DNA from: an uncultured Luminiphilus sp.
GTDB lineage: Bacteria > Pseudomonadota > Gammaproteobacteria > Pseudomonadales > Halieaceae
Length of the DNA stretch: 38,304 bases
Assembly: GCA_943787485.1 (NCBI GenBank)
Contig: CALSMP010000023.1
Coordinates: 1 to 38,304 of the forward strand
Direction: 5' to 3'
Both the position numbers and the translations under genes were made by a program. Within the stretch, counting starts at the first letter, position 1. Every line of letters begins with the position of its first letter. Shown here in pieces: positions 30,930-38,304 of the stretch. The notes below the pieces were generated by a model. That model was given only the letters and a program-made list of their open reading frames with translations, searched no databases and was not told the origin of the DNA.

Positions 30930-32366
30930 TCAGGCTGCGTCATCGGTTTTAAATTCATGTCCTGCGTGCAAAACATGTTCTTTTACAACGGCTTCAGAAC
31001 CCGCATCGCGGGCAGCGTGCTCGGCTGCATCACGAATCCGTTTGGCTGCTGAAATCCGAACCAGAACCGGTTGCTTTGCAACCAGTGTCTGAAGCATTTC
31101 TTCCGCGTCATCGGCCCAGCGGATATCTGCTCTGACCGGTGTCGATTCGACTTGGTCCAACTCTGTACCCAGAGGCAAGATATTGAACAGGGCATCGAAG
31201 AGCGCGTTGCACACCTCCTGAAGGAGGTAGCAGGAGCCCGCGTAACCCATGAACGGTGTGCCGGTATGTCGGCGGATGATGGTTCCGGGAAGCGATGCGG
31301 GAATATAGATGCTCTTACTGCCAAGCTCCGCTAGGTACATCCGCTCGTTGTAACTGCCAAACACGATCAAGGGCGCGGTGTCGGCGATCGCCTGACGAAT
31401 CGCTTCGTTATTAGGTTTAACACCGGCCTTTCGTTCAAAATGGAAAGAGCAGGGCAGGCCAAGCTCGTCCTCAAGGAAATGACGCAGGCCGCGGGTATAG
31501 GTTTCTGTTGCGCATACGCCAAAGTTGGCGGTGCCGAAAAAGTCCTGAGTAACCGATCGCCATAGATCCCACACCGGTTTCAGTGTGGTGTGTTTTTCTT
31601 CTGCGATAAACGGCTCGGGATCCAATCCGAGTTCTTCGCCCAGAGCCCGCAAGAATTTCGTGGTGCTGTGAAGCCCAATCGGAGCCTGGAACCACGGCTT
31701 TTCAAGTGTTTCGCATAACTTTGAGCCAAACTCTCGATACATGCAGACATTGGCTGCCGCGTCACCCAGCTTGGGGATGTCCGTTAGGTTACAACCCAGT
31801 GGGAAGGCAAGATTCACTTTAGCCCCAATGCCCTCGATCAGGCGCTTGATCTCGGCGAGGTCAGAGGCGGTATTGAAGTAGCCGTAAGCGGGGCCGATAA
31901 CATTAACCAAGGGCGCTTCTGACTCTACTTTGCGCTTACCTTTTCGTGTCCCGTATTGCTCCCACAGCCAGACCAGCGCGCGGTCGGCGCTCTGCCATTG
32001 GTCTTCGTCAATGGTTCGGGGCAAGAACCGCTTGATATTGGTGTCTTCAGGGGTCACACCGCCGCCAATCATCTCAGCGATCGAACCGGTGACAACGACG
32101 CTGGGCATGTCCGGATCGAGCGTTTTATGCGCGCGACGCAGCGCTCCTTCCGTACCCCGTTGACCAAGCTCCTCTTCAGCCAAACCGGTGACAACGATCG
32201 GCAGCTCATGAGGGGGGAGACCATCCGTATAGTGAAGGACTGAGGTTACGGGCAGGTTTTCACACCCCACGGGGCCATCAATGATGACTTGCAGCCCCTT
32301 GACGGCGGTAAAGATATAAACCGATCCCCAGTAGCCGCCAGCACGATCGTGGTCAAGCACTAACAT
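30930..32366 (-). CDS. bchZ: Chlorophyllide reductase subunit Z
   Basis: The 478-residue NifK-like subunit of chlorophyllide a reductase (BchXYZ) reduces ring B to the bacteriochlorin. Marks are [39 protein letters not shown] Cys region ([12 protein letters not shown]), [17 protein letters not shown], and the [16 protein letters not shown] region. The C-terminal domain with [20 protein letters not shown] and [12 protein letters not shown] matches BchZ. It starts right at the bchY stop. Assembly with BchY gives a heterotetramer with one shared iron-sulfur cluster per dimer. Confidence 0.97.
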   Translation of the reverse strand: MLVLDHDRAGGYWGSVYIFTAVKGLQVIIDGPVGCENLPVTSVLHYTDGLPPHELPIVVTGLAEEELGQRGTEGALRRAHKTLDPDMPSVVVTGSIAEMIGGGVTPEDTNIKRFLPRTIDEDQWQSADRALVWLWEQYGTRKGKRKVESEAPLVNVIGPAYGYFNTASDLAEIKRLIEGIGAKVNLAFPLGCNLTDIPKLGDAAANVCMYREFGSKLCETLEKPWFQAPIGLHSTTKFLRALGEELGLDPEPFIAEEKHTTLKPVWDLWRSVTQDFFGTANFGVCATETYTRGLRHFLEDELGLPCSFHFERKAGVKPNNEAIRQAIADTAPLIVFGSYNERMYLAELGSKSIYIPASLPGTIIRRHTGTPFMGYAGSCYLLQEVCNALFDALFNILPLGTELDQVESTPVRADIRWADDAEEMLQTLVAKQPVLVRISAAKRIRDAAEHAARDAGSEAVVKEHVLHAGHEFKTDDAA

Positions 32367-33868
32367 CAGGCTGCCCCCCCGATTCGTGTGAGACCGGCTT
32401 CACGAGCGGTTTCCTTTGTCCAAACCCCAGCGGCCTCACCTGAGCCGACGCCCTCAAAAAACGCGTCCATAGCATCGAATCGATGTTTGTTATCCACCGC
32501 GGTATTAATAATTTGCGCGAGCGATCCCGCACCCGCCGGCCCCATTAGAGGGCGGGCGGATATAAGGTTGGTGAAGTACAGGCCGGGAACACCTGCTTCC
32601 TTGGCATGCTGCACAACCGGTGTTGTACCGATGGCAAGATCGGGTTCGAAGCTATCCATGGCACAGAGGTCATCTTCGAGGGACGCTCGAAACTTGACGC
32701 AAACACCGTGGGCTTCGAGCCATTCACGGTCTTCTTGATTCCACTTGGTGCTCGGGCAGGCAGAGCCAACATAACGAAGATCGGCACCGCTCTCCACAAG
32801 CAGGCGTCCAACCAGAAGTTCTGACCCTTCATAGCCCGAGAGCGTTATCCGAGCCTTGATGGGGTTCTCTGCGAGCGCAGCAGTGATCGCCCCTCGCATC
32901 GCATTTTGCTGTGTCTGCACCACTGAGGGTGACAGACCAAATTGGTCGCCGACTTTTCCTAGCCACGCAATGGTGCCCTCAACACCGACAGGTGCGGACC
33001 CGATGACCGGTCTCCCCGCGGCCTGAAACTCTCGCTGTGAGGCGACATAGAAGGGGTGCAGCATCGCCGCCGCATCACAGGCCATGGCGCCGTATAACTC
33101 ACGCCACTCCCGGGTTGGTACGACGGGACCCGCCGCGATGCCAAGCGGTCTGAGGAGTCGGTCAATAATGATGGCATCGACCGGAAAGATTTCGCCCAGC
33201 AGAGCGATAGACGGTAGTTTCTCTGCTGAATCGCCGCCCCTAGGTCGAGCAACCGGTCCGGCAGCGGCTTCGGCGCGTGCGTATTTGAGCATGGCGGCCG
33301 CCAGCACATCTTTTGCTTCGGCGTGAGTTGGGACGCCGAAGCCGGGCACGTCGATGCCAATAATGCGAACGCCATTAATTTCTTTTGGCAGTAAATCGAG
33401 CGGCACACCTGATGCGGTAGGGACGCAGAGGTTGATAACAACTACCGCGTCATATTTTTTAGGGTCAGCAAGGGTATGCACTGATTCGCGAATATCCTCA
33501 AACAACTTACCGGTGACCAGGCTCTCCGAATCAAAGGGTACGTACCCGACCGTGCGCCTAGCACCGTAGAAATGTGAGGTAAACGTCAAGCCGTAAACGC
33601 AGCAGGCCGATCCGCTGAGAACCGTTGCCGTTCGCCGCATTCGAAGGCCGACGCGCAATGAGCCGAATGCCGGGCACATGCTTTGGGGCTGGTCGTGGGG
33701 GCCAACGGGGTAGTCCTCGGCATACTGCGCTAGCAGCTCCTGATTTGCCTTACCCCCGGCTCCGTTCGCCAGCGCTTCACGATCGCCGTGGCAGCCAATG
33801 GCCTCGGGTGTGGTATCGGAGGCGATCACGCTATCAGTGTCACTTATTTGGTGCTCAGACATCGTCAT
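32366..33868 (-). CDS. bchY: Chlorophyllide reductase subunit Y
   Basis: The NifD-like subunit of about 500 residues pairs with BchZ. Cysteine-containing motifs are [21 protein letters not shown] and [12 protein letters not shown], which supply cluster ligands. The start at 33868 is preferred because GAGG lies 6 nt upstream; an ATG two codons on, at 33862, is the alternative, and the longer frame to 34051 lies inside bchX. It overlaps bchX by about 14 bp, in line with the coupled bchCXYZ run. Confidence 0.96.
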   Translation of the reverse strand: MTMSEHQISDTDSVIASDTTPEAIGCHGDREALANGAGGKANQELLAQYAEDYPVGPHDQPQSMCPAFGSLRVGLRMRRTATVLSGSACCVYGLTFTSHFYGARRTVGYVPFDSESLVTGKLFEDIRESVHTLADPKKYDAVVVINLCVPTASGVPLDLLPKEINGVRIIGIDVPGFGVPTHAEAKDVLAAAMLKYARAEAAAGPVARPRGGDSAEKLPSIALLGEIFPVDAIIIDRLLRPLGIAAGPVVPTREWRELYGAMACDAAAMLHPFYVASQREFQAAGRPVIGSAPVGVEGTIAWLGKVGDQFGLSPSVVQTQQNAMRGAITAALAENPIKARITLSGYEGSELLVGRLLVESGADLRYVGSACPSTKWNQEDREWLEAHGVCVKFRASLEDDLCAMDSFEPDLAIGTTPVVQHAKEAGVPGLYFTNLISARPLMGPAGAGSLAQIINTAVDNKHRFDAMDAFFEGVGSGEAAGVWTKETAREAGLTRIGGAA

Positions 33869-34853
33869 AAACGACCTCAAGTGATGGCCGATTGATCTTC
33901 TCAACGTCACAAAGATCTTCAAGAGATGCTGGCTGGAGTACAACGTCGCGACCCACTGAGTCGCCATCGAAGAGCCCAAGCAGTTCATCCTGAGTAAGCG
34001 GAGTCGGTTGGTGTGGCGGCGCCGCGGCGACGTTGGCTGCCAGATCGGCAAACAGAGATCCCCATTCCCCCTCGGGATGGCCGATAATTTCGTAGTTGGC
34101 GCTCTTGCGGCGAATGTCCTCGTTAGCAGGAATTGCTGCTAGCTCCGGTATTCCCGCGGCTTTGCAAAAAGCCTGTGCTTCTCCAGTGCCGTCGTCTTTG
34201 TTGGTTACCATCCCCGCGACACCCACGTTGCCACCCAGTTTGCGGAAATACTCCACCGCGGAGCAGACGTTGTTGGCGACGTATAGGGATTGTAGGTCAT
34301 TCGAGGCAACCACAATGACCTTCTGACACATGTCTCGTGCTATCGGCAGGCCGAAGCCACCGCAAACCACGTCACCTAAAAAATCAAGAAGCACGTAGTC
34401 AAAATCCCAATCGTGGAACCCGAGCTTCTCGAGGGTTTCGAAGCCGTGAATGATGCCTCGACCACCGCAGCCACGACCCACTTCGGGGCCTCCCAGTTCC
34501 ATCGCAAATACCCCGTCACGCTTAAAGCAAACATCCTCCACGCGGACTTCGTCACCAGCCGCTTTTTTCGCCGAGGCCGTTTCAATGATGGTGGGGCACG
34601 CCTTGCCACCGAAAAGAAGGGACGTAGTGTCGCTCTTTGGATCGCAGCCGATCAGAAGAACCTTCTTGCCCTGCTGCGCCATCATGTAGGAGAGGTTAGA
34701 AAGCGTGAAGCTCTTGCCAATGCCTCCCTTGCCGTAAATGGCGATAATTTGTGTCTTGGGCGCCGCCTCTGCCGCGGTGGCGATGATGTCCGCCCTTGCG
34801 CCACTCGCTTCGAGGCCAGGGTCATAGACGCGGGCAGCTTCAGTTGGACTCAT
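33855..34853 (-). CDS. bchX: Chlorophyllide reductase iron protein
   Basis: The NifH-like ATPase of 332 residues delivers electrons to BchYZ. The P-loop [10 protein letters not shown] is at residues 40-49; the cluster cysteines are in GRGCGGRGIIHGF and [23 protein letters not shown] is the switch loop. The start at 34853 overlaps the bchC stop as ATGA, with GGAG 6 nt upstream, in place of the longer frame start at 34886 inside bchC. It resembles BchL but has the BchX-type N-terminal extension and longer C-terminus. Confidence 0.97.
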   Translation of the reverse strand: MSPTEAARVYDPGLEASGARADIIATAAEAAPKTQIIAIYGKGGIGKSFTLSNLSYMMAQQGKKVLLIGCDPKSDTTSLLFGGKACPTIIETASAKKAAGDEVRVEDVCFKRDGVFAMELGGPEVGRGCGGRGIIHGFETLEKLGFHDWDFDYVLLDFLGDVVCGGFGLPIARDMCQKVIVVASNDLQSLYVANNVCSAVEYFRKLGGNVGVAGMVTNKDDGTGEAQAFCKAAGIPELAAIPANEDIRRKSANYEIIGHPEGEWGSLFADLAANVAAAPPHQPTPLTQDELLGLFDGDSVGRDVVLQPASLEDLCDVEKINRPSLEVVYDDV

Positions 34854-35794
34854 AGGGATCTCCAGTCGAGAATCAGTTTTAGGCACGTCGGATCAGAAAA
34901 AGCCGTGGTGTAGGCCGGAGCAGCGTCACTCGCCGCAAAACGATGGGTAATAAGGTCGTCAACGCGAATGGCGTGTTCCTGCAGCAAGCTCGTTGCGAAA
35001 TTCAGATCGTCAGCATGCCACTCGGCTGCGATGGCAATGGTCGCTTCACAACGGAAAGCGGGGGGGAACGCGAACTGCACAGCCCCGTGATAAAAACCTG
35101 CCAACACAACGGTGCCGCGATGATTCAGGCGCGGGAATAAGGCATTGAGAATCTCAGCGTCTCCACTGACGTCGCAGATTTGGTTGTAGCTTGCGGAGTC
35201 TTCCTCAGGAGCGATGACTCGATAGCCCTCACCGCCCTGGGCGCGTAGCGGGTCGCGCTCCCATACCACCAGATTGTCAGCGCCCATCATGAGGGCTATT
35301 CGGGCGATCAACCGGCCCAGCACGCCGTGGCCGATGATGAGTTCGGGGAGTTGGCCACCATCAAAGCGTCGGAGCGCATGCACCGCGGTAGCCACAAGCG
35401 CCAGCAACACGCCTTCCTCAGCGATGCTGTCGTCGAGGGGAATCAATCGACTGGAATTCACTACCAGACGTTTTGCCGCCCCGCCAAACAAGCCCTCAAC
35501 ATCCTGAAAGCCGCGACTTCCTGGCACAAAAACCCGAGTACCGGGTGTCAGTGACGCGTGTGCGCCAGCAAGGACGATCCGGCCAACACTTTCGTAGCCG
35601 GGGACGAGGGGGTACCGAAGCCCGGGAAAGGGGGGCATTTCACCGCGCCACAAGAGCCGCTCGGTGCCGGTGCTAATGCCTGAGTAGTCTATTTCGACAA
35701 GGCAGTCTGTTGGATCACAGTCAGGCAAGGACACCTCCCGCAGGGACAGATTCCCGGGAGATTCGAAGACGACTGCTGTCGCTGACTGCGCCAT
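34850..35794 (-). CDS. bchC: 3-hydroxyethyl bacteriochlorophyllide a dehydrogenase
   Basis: The 314-residue protein is an MDR-type (alcohol dehydrogenase-like) oxidoreductase that oxidises the C3 hydroxyethyl group to acetyl, the last macrocycle step. Recognised by GISTGTERLLWRGEMPPFPG, PLVPGYESVGRIV, LIIGHGVLGRLIARIA (nucleotide-binding) and VVWERDPLRAQG. It leads the bchCXYZ-puf stretch and has a promoter with two PpsR-type operators in the 122 bp gap after crtF, one of which reaches into the crtF stop codon region. Confidence 0.95.
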   Translation of the reverse strand: MAQSATAVVFESPGNLSLREVSLPDCDPTDCLVEIDYSGISTGTERLLWRGEMPPFPGLRYPLVPGYESVGRIVLAGAHASLTPGTRVFVPGSRGFQDVEGLFGGAAKRLVVNSSRLIPLDDSIAEEGVLLALVATAVHALRRFDGGQLPELIIGHGVLGRLIARIALMMGADNLVVWERDPLRAQGGEGYRVIAPEEDSASYNQICDVSGDAEILNALFPRLNHRGTVVLAGFYHGAVQFAFPPAFRCEATIAIAAEWHADDLNFATSLLQEHAIRVDDLITHRFAASDAAPAYTTAFSDPTCLKLILDWRSL

Positions 35795-35877
35795 GTAACC
35801 ACTCCAGAAAGGCGCTCTTAAGGTGCGCGCGCCTTCGTTGTGCCGGATAGGATTTAGGTATTATTCCGGCATCAAAC

Positions 35878-35895
35878 TGTAAGTCTAATCAGACA
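35878..35895. promoter_or_regulatory. Perfect PpsR/CrtJ operator 1 at bchC
   Basis: TGTAAGTCTAATCAGACA matches TGT-N12-ACA exactly, and the arms TGT-A/T-rich core-ACA form a partial palindrome. It covers the predicted -10 element of bchC and is 8 bp from the second site. Confidence 0.72.
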
Positions 35896-35909
35896 CAAGC
35901 AGGTGTCAA
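35882..35909 (-). promoter_or_regulatory. bchC sigma-70 promoter
   Basis: On the minus strand a perfect -35 TTGACA (35909-35904) and a -10 TAGACT (35887-35882, four of six matches) are 16 bp apart. Both elements lie inside PpsR-type operators, so the repressor would block polymerase directly. The leader to bchC would be about 80 nt. This repeats the architecture known for R. capsulatus bchC. Confidence 0.62.
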
Positions 35910-35921
35910 GAAAAAGTTACG
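35904..35921. promoter_or_regulatory. PpsR/CrtJ operator 2 at bchC (one mismatch)
   Basis: TGTCAAGAAAAAGTTACG is TGT-N12-ACG, one mismatch from the consensus, with the TGTCAA left arm of strong CrtJ sites. It overlaps the bchC -35 and the last codon of crtF. The gap to operator 1 is exactly 8 bp (35896-35903), the spacing used for cooperative CrtJ binding in Rhodobacter. Confidence 0.6.
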
Positions 35922-37053
35922 AAATTGGTTTAATACCTGTCACCACCCGCACGAGGCAGGGCATGGGGGTTTTTTGCTCTGCGAGCTCGTGAAAGCCGGC
36001 CTCTTGAAGGAATCGAGAGAGCTCTTCAAGGGTTCGCGGCCGGCCGCTGCCTAGTGACCAGAGGTAAAGCCCAAAATAGGCGTGCCCAATGGGTTCGGCG
36101 CCGGTGGTTTCGGCCATGGGTTCAGCAATAACGATTTGGCCGCCGGGCTTTAGCGCGGAATAGGCGTTGCGGAGCACTTTCCTGACCTTGTCATCATCAT
36201 GGTCGTGAAGTACGCGGTTGAATGACACGACGTCGGCACCAAGAGGCAGCGGCCCGTTGAACATATCGCCACCGGCGAAGCGCAGCCTTGGGTTGTCGAC
36301 GTTGAGTTCAGCCCCAGCAGTAGCGACCGCGGGGAGGTCAAAAACTGTAGCTTTCAGGGTGTTAAAGGCATCCAAGGCTCGACCCGCAAAGGCGCCGGTG
36401 CCGCCGCCAATGTCGACCAGTAAGTGGCAGCCTGAGAGATCAATTGCGTCAAGCACATGATCTGCAATCATGGCTTGGGATTCGCGCATCAGTTGACTAT
36501 AGACCTGGGGGTTGCCCTGTCCAGCGAGTACAGTGTCGTACTGCCAGTAGCGCGAAAGCGCGCTTCCCTCCCGATGTCGCAATAGACGGACCGGGTCGGC
36601 AAGGTCCTGATATAAATGCTCGTGGTGCCGGACCATTTCGGCAATGCCCGGATTCGCCCGCATTGCAGCTCCCAGTTCGCCCAACCCCCACAGGCCGTTA
36701 CCGTAGGCTTCGATCAGACCCAGTGACCCACCCGCTTTAAGTAGCGTCTCAGCGGCCGCAATCGACAGCGCTGAACCTTGCGCAATCTCATCGGTGTGCA
36801 CAGGTCCGTCTGCTAAGCGGTCAAGTAACTCTAGATTTACAATGGCACTTAAGGTCTGGGAATAAACAAATCCTGCGGTTAAGTGGTGAAGGGCAAGTGC
36901 CTTGCGGTGCCCGATGGATCGGGTCAGAGGATTGCGCGCAGCCCAGCGTTGAAAGGCCGGATTGCTCAGTAGCTTATTCCGGTAGCGATGCCACTTCATG
37001 CGCCAGGTGAGCGGATGATCGCGCTTGCTCGAATAGGACGAAAAGGCTTCCAT
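35917..37053 (-). CDS. crtF: Demethylspheroidene/hydroxyneurosporene O-methyltransferase
   Basis: The 378-residue SAM-dependent enzyme methylates the C1 hydroxyl of hydroxy-carotenoids in the spheroidene branch. The fold is the AdoMet_MTase/dimerisation type: N-terminal helices with GFVYSQTLSAIVNLELLDRL, the SAM motif HLLVDIGGGTGAFAG, then VFDLPAVA, FAGGDMF, VSFNRVLHDHDDDKV and AYSALKPGGQIVIAEPM. The start follows the crtE stop by 3 bp, so crtE-crtF are co-transcribed. With crtC at the right edge it points to spheroidene or spheroidenone as the end carotenoid. Confidence 0.94.
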   Translation of the reverse strand: MEAFSSYSSKRDHPLTWRMKWHRYRNKLLSNPAFQRWAARNPLTRSIGHRKALALHHLTAGFVYSQTLSAIVNLELLDRLADGPVHTDEIAQGSALSIAAAETLLKAGGSLGLIEAYGNGLWGLGELGAAMRANPGIAEMVRHHEHLYQDLADPVRLLRHREGSALSRYWQYDTVLAGQGNPQVYSQLMRESQAMIADHVLDAIDLSGCHLLVDIGGGTGAFAGRALDAFNTLKATVFDLPAVATAGAELNVDNPRLRFAGGDMFNGPLPLGADVVSFNRVLHDHDDDKVRKVLRNAYSALKPGGQIVIAEPMAETTGAEPIGHAYFGLYLWSLGSGRPRTLEELSRFLQEAGFHELAEQKTPMPCLVRVVTGIKPIS

Positions 37054-37056
37054 CAG

Positions 37057-37935
37057 TCAGGCTGCAGAGCGTTTAATTCCCTTGGGGAAGAACCGATTCG
37101 AATGCTTTTGCACCACCGCATGGAGTTGGCTACGTCCTCGGCAGGCGGGTATGGAGTCAAGGCCTCGAGTGATACAGGCTTCTAAGCGCTTCACCGCACC
37201 GTCGATTCCGAGCTCTCTTACCGCGCTCGGCCTATCAAGGGCGATATCAATGCCGGTTGGCTTGCCAATGCTGTCCGGGTCCGCGATAGCATCCTGAATA
37301 TCATCGGCCACCTGGTAAGCTTCGCCGATACTGTTGCCGAGTTCCACCCAGCCGGGTGTGGGAACCCCCGCGGCGGCGGCACCCGCGCAAGTTGCCGCGA
37401 CAAACAAGGCGCCTGTTTTAGCCCGGTGATAAAGCGAGACGTCCACGCGGCTTTCACATTCCCAGGCCTGCCCGGCGCAAATACCCATCGGTGCGCCGAC
37501 CCCCGCGCTGACAATGCCCATGACACTGGCTAAGCGAGTTGGATCGGAGACAGTATTTGCTGCCCGAGCCATGTGTTGAAAAGCAGCAACAATCAGGGCA
37601 TCGCCGGTAAGCACAGCAATCCGCTCGCCGAATTTGGCGTGCAGCGAGGCCTTTCCTCGGCGTGTTGTCGCGTCATCAAAGCAGGGGAGATCATCGTGGA
37701 CGAGCGAGGCGCAGTGGAGGAGCTCCACAGCCACAGCTGCCGCGGATGCCAGACCGGGCTCAGGGTTACCATTTGCCAGCGCGACCGCGAGGCACAGTTG
37801 CGGTCTTACTCTGGCGCCGCCCGGAAAGACTGCGTAATTGAGTGCGCTGGCGAGGGTGGGCGGGCACTGGTCGCCCGTTGCGTCTCGCAGGGAGACCCCC
37901 AGCCCGTGCTCACAGTTCAGTACTGATTCATCCAT
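37057..37935 (-). CDS. crtE: Geranylgeranyl diphosphate synthase
   Basis: The 292-residue prenyltransferase makes C20 diphosphate for phytoene and for the bacteriochlorophyll tail. The first Asp-rich motif is LVHDDLPCFDDATTRRG (Asp81, Asp82, Asp88), and the second is QVADDIQDAIAD. FPGGARVRPQLCLAVAL is the usual isoprenyl-phosphate binding start. GGAGG precedes the ATG. It is divergent from crtC across a 125 bp gap with two perfect PpsR-type operators. Farnesyl diphosphate synthase (IspA) is a near relative; the crt context favours CrtE. Confidence 0.9.
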   Translation of the reverse strand: MDESVLNCEHGLGVSLRDATGDQCPPTLASALNYAVFPGGARVRPQLCLAVALANGNPEPGLASAAAVAVELLHCASLVHDDLPCFDDATTRRGKASLHAKFGERIAVLTGDALIVAAFQHMARAANTVSDPTRLASVMGIVSAGVGAPMGICAGQAWECESRVDVSLYHRAKTGALFVAATCAGAAAAGVPTPGWVELGNSIGEAYQVADDIQDAIADPDSIGKPTGIDIALDRPSAVRELGIDGAVKRLEACITRGLDSIPACRGRSQLHAVVQKHSNRFFPKGIKRSAA

Positions 37936-37968
37936 AGCGCTTCCCTCCAGCGGGGAGTCGGCGATTAG

Positions 37969-37986
37969 TGTAAAGTAAACAAGACA
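37969..37986. promoter_or_regulatory. Perfect PpsR/CrtJ operator 1 between crtE and crtC
   Basis: TGTAAAGTAAACAAGACA matches TGT-N12-ACA exactly. It lies 34 bp upstream of the crtE start and overlaps a candidate crtE promoter (TTGACT-N18-ACTAAT on the minus strand, 37993 to 37964). Repression of crtE under oxygen would block carotenoid and tail synthesis together. Confidence 0.65.
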
Positions 37987-37993
37987 GAGTCAA

Positions 37994-38011
37994 TGTTCAA
38001 CTAATATTACA
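37994..38011. promoter_or_regulatory. Perfect PpsR/CrtJ operator 2 between crtE and crtC
   Basis: TGTTCAACTAATATTACA matches TGT-N12-ACA exactly and lies 49 bp upstream of the crtC start. The gap to operator 1 is 7 bp. The two sites centre between the divergent starts, so one PpsR complex could shut both genes. Confidence 0.65.
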
Positions 38012-38060
38012 TCCCTTGATAGGCAGCTGCTCGCTCTTCCGGGGCCCGGAGAATGGGGTT

Positions 38061-38304
38061 ATGGAGTCACAAAGGCCGTTAGCTGGCCGAGATCTGGGGT
38101 TTGACTGGCCGGTGCCCGATAATGGCTATCGCTGGTGGTATTTGGATGCCTTTAGCGATGACGGCCACGCAGCGCTTACGATCATTATTTTTGTGGGCAG
38201 CGTGTTCTCTCCTTATTACTTTACTGCGCGCCAGCGTGGTATGGGCAACCCGCGCAATTTTTGCAGCATCAATACTATTTTGTACGGACCTCGTCGTCGG
38301 CATT
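38061..38304 (+). CDS. crtC: Carotenoid 1,2-hydratase, partial (N-terminal 81 residues)
   Basis: The frame opens at ATG 38061 and runs off the right edge. It contains FDWPVPDNGYRWWYLDAFSD, LTIIIFVGSVFSPYYFTAR and NFCSINTILYGP, which match the N-terminal region of hydroxyneurosporene synthase (CrtC). The enzyme adds water to the C1,2 double bond of neurosporene or lycopene, making the substrate that CrtF methylates. GGAG lies 9 nt upstream. It is divergent from crtE. Whether the gene is intact cannot be seen. Confidence 0.92.
   Translation, partial: MESQRPLAGRDLGFDWPVPDNGYRWWYLDAFSDDGHAALTIIIFVGSVFSPYYFTARQRGMGNPRNFCSINTILYGPRRRH

Noticed and set aside
30958..30975. TGT-N12-ACA match in the end of bchZ, about 50 bp before pufQ
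   Set aside because: The consensus is met, but the inner arms (CCT and AAA) are not palindromic and it is inside a gene. About nine such matches are expected by chance in the window. Kept as a weak lead only.

Overview
The window is most of a photosynthesis gene cluster (PGC) from an aerobic anoxygenic phototrophic proteobacterium, most likely a marine gammaproteobacterium of the OM60/NOR5 (Halieaceae) type. The pointers are a type-2 (PufLM) reaction centre with a tetraheme PufC lipoprotein, the oxygen-dependent cyclase AcsF with no BchE in view, spheroidene-branch carotenoid genes (crtE, crtF, crtC), a PpsR/CrtJ repressor, a short stand-alone BLUF photoreceptor, and a neighbouring Entner-Doudoroff operon with a HexR-type operator. 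Taxonomy is inferred from gene content and order only; no database search was possible.

Layout. 1-2960 (minus): edd-glk-eda, with eda cut by the left edge. 3048-3062: HexR-like palindrome. 3347-4646 (plus): a short-chain dehydrogenase and a four-helix membrane protein, possibly not photosynthetic. 4623-5084 (minus): BLUF protein. 5327-6385 (plus): acsF. 6387-11632 (minus): ppsR, then bchG, a PucC-family transporter, bchP and a small membrane protein. 11903-24749 (plus): a long, tightly overlapped operon bchF-bchN-bchB-bchH-bchL-bchM-lhaA-puhA-puhB-puhC-puhE, ended by a possible hairpin terminator. 24971-26305 (plus): a HemN-like radical SAM protein, overlapping convergently with idi (minus). 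27080-37935 (minus): crtE-crtF-bchC-bchX-bchY-bchZ-pufQ-like-pufL-pufM-pufC-pufB-pufA. 38061-end (plus): start of crtC, divergent from crtE. No tRNA, rRNA, CRISPR array or mobile element was recognised.

How it works together. HemN-like, BchH, BchM, AcsF, BchNBL, BchF, BchXYZ, BchC, BchG and BchP cover most of the route from coproporphyrinogen to bacteriochlorophyll a; bchI, bchD and the remaining crt genes are not in the window. Idi, CrtE, CrtF and CrtC feed the phytyl tail and carotenoids. PuhA, PufLM, PufC and PufBA are the RC-LH1 structural parts, with LhaA, PuhB, PuhC, PuhE and a PufQ-like protein as assembly factors. Perfect TGT-N12-ACA PpsR/CrtJ-type operators stand before bchF, bchC and between crtE and crtC, and near matches before acsF and bchG. 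At bchC two sites are 8 bp apart and cover both the -35 and -10 elements.

Points most worth a second look: the pufLMCBA gene order with hairpins between pufC and pufB; a BLUF-only protein beside acsF; a PpsR that keeps the helix-turn-helix cysteine but has no other cysteine in its middle part; a HemN-like protein lacking two normally conserved active-site residues; and a reaction centre with the natural L213 Asn / M44 Asp pair.
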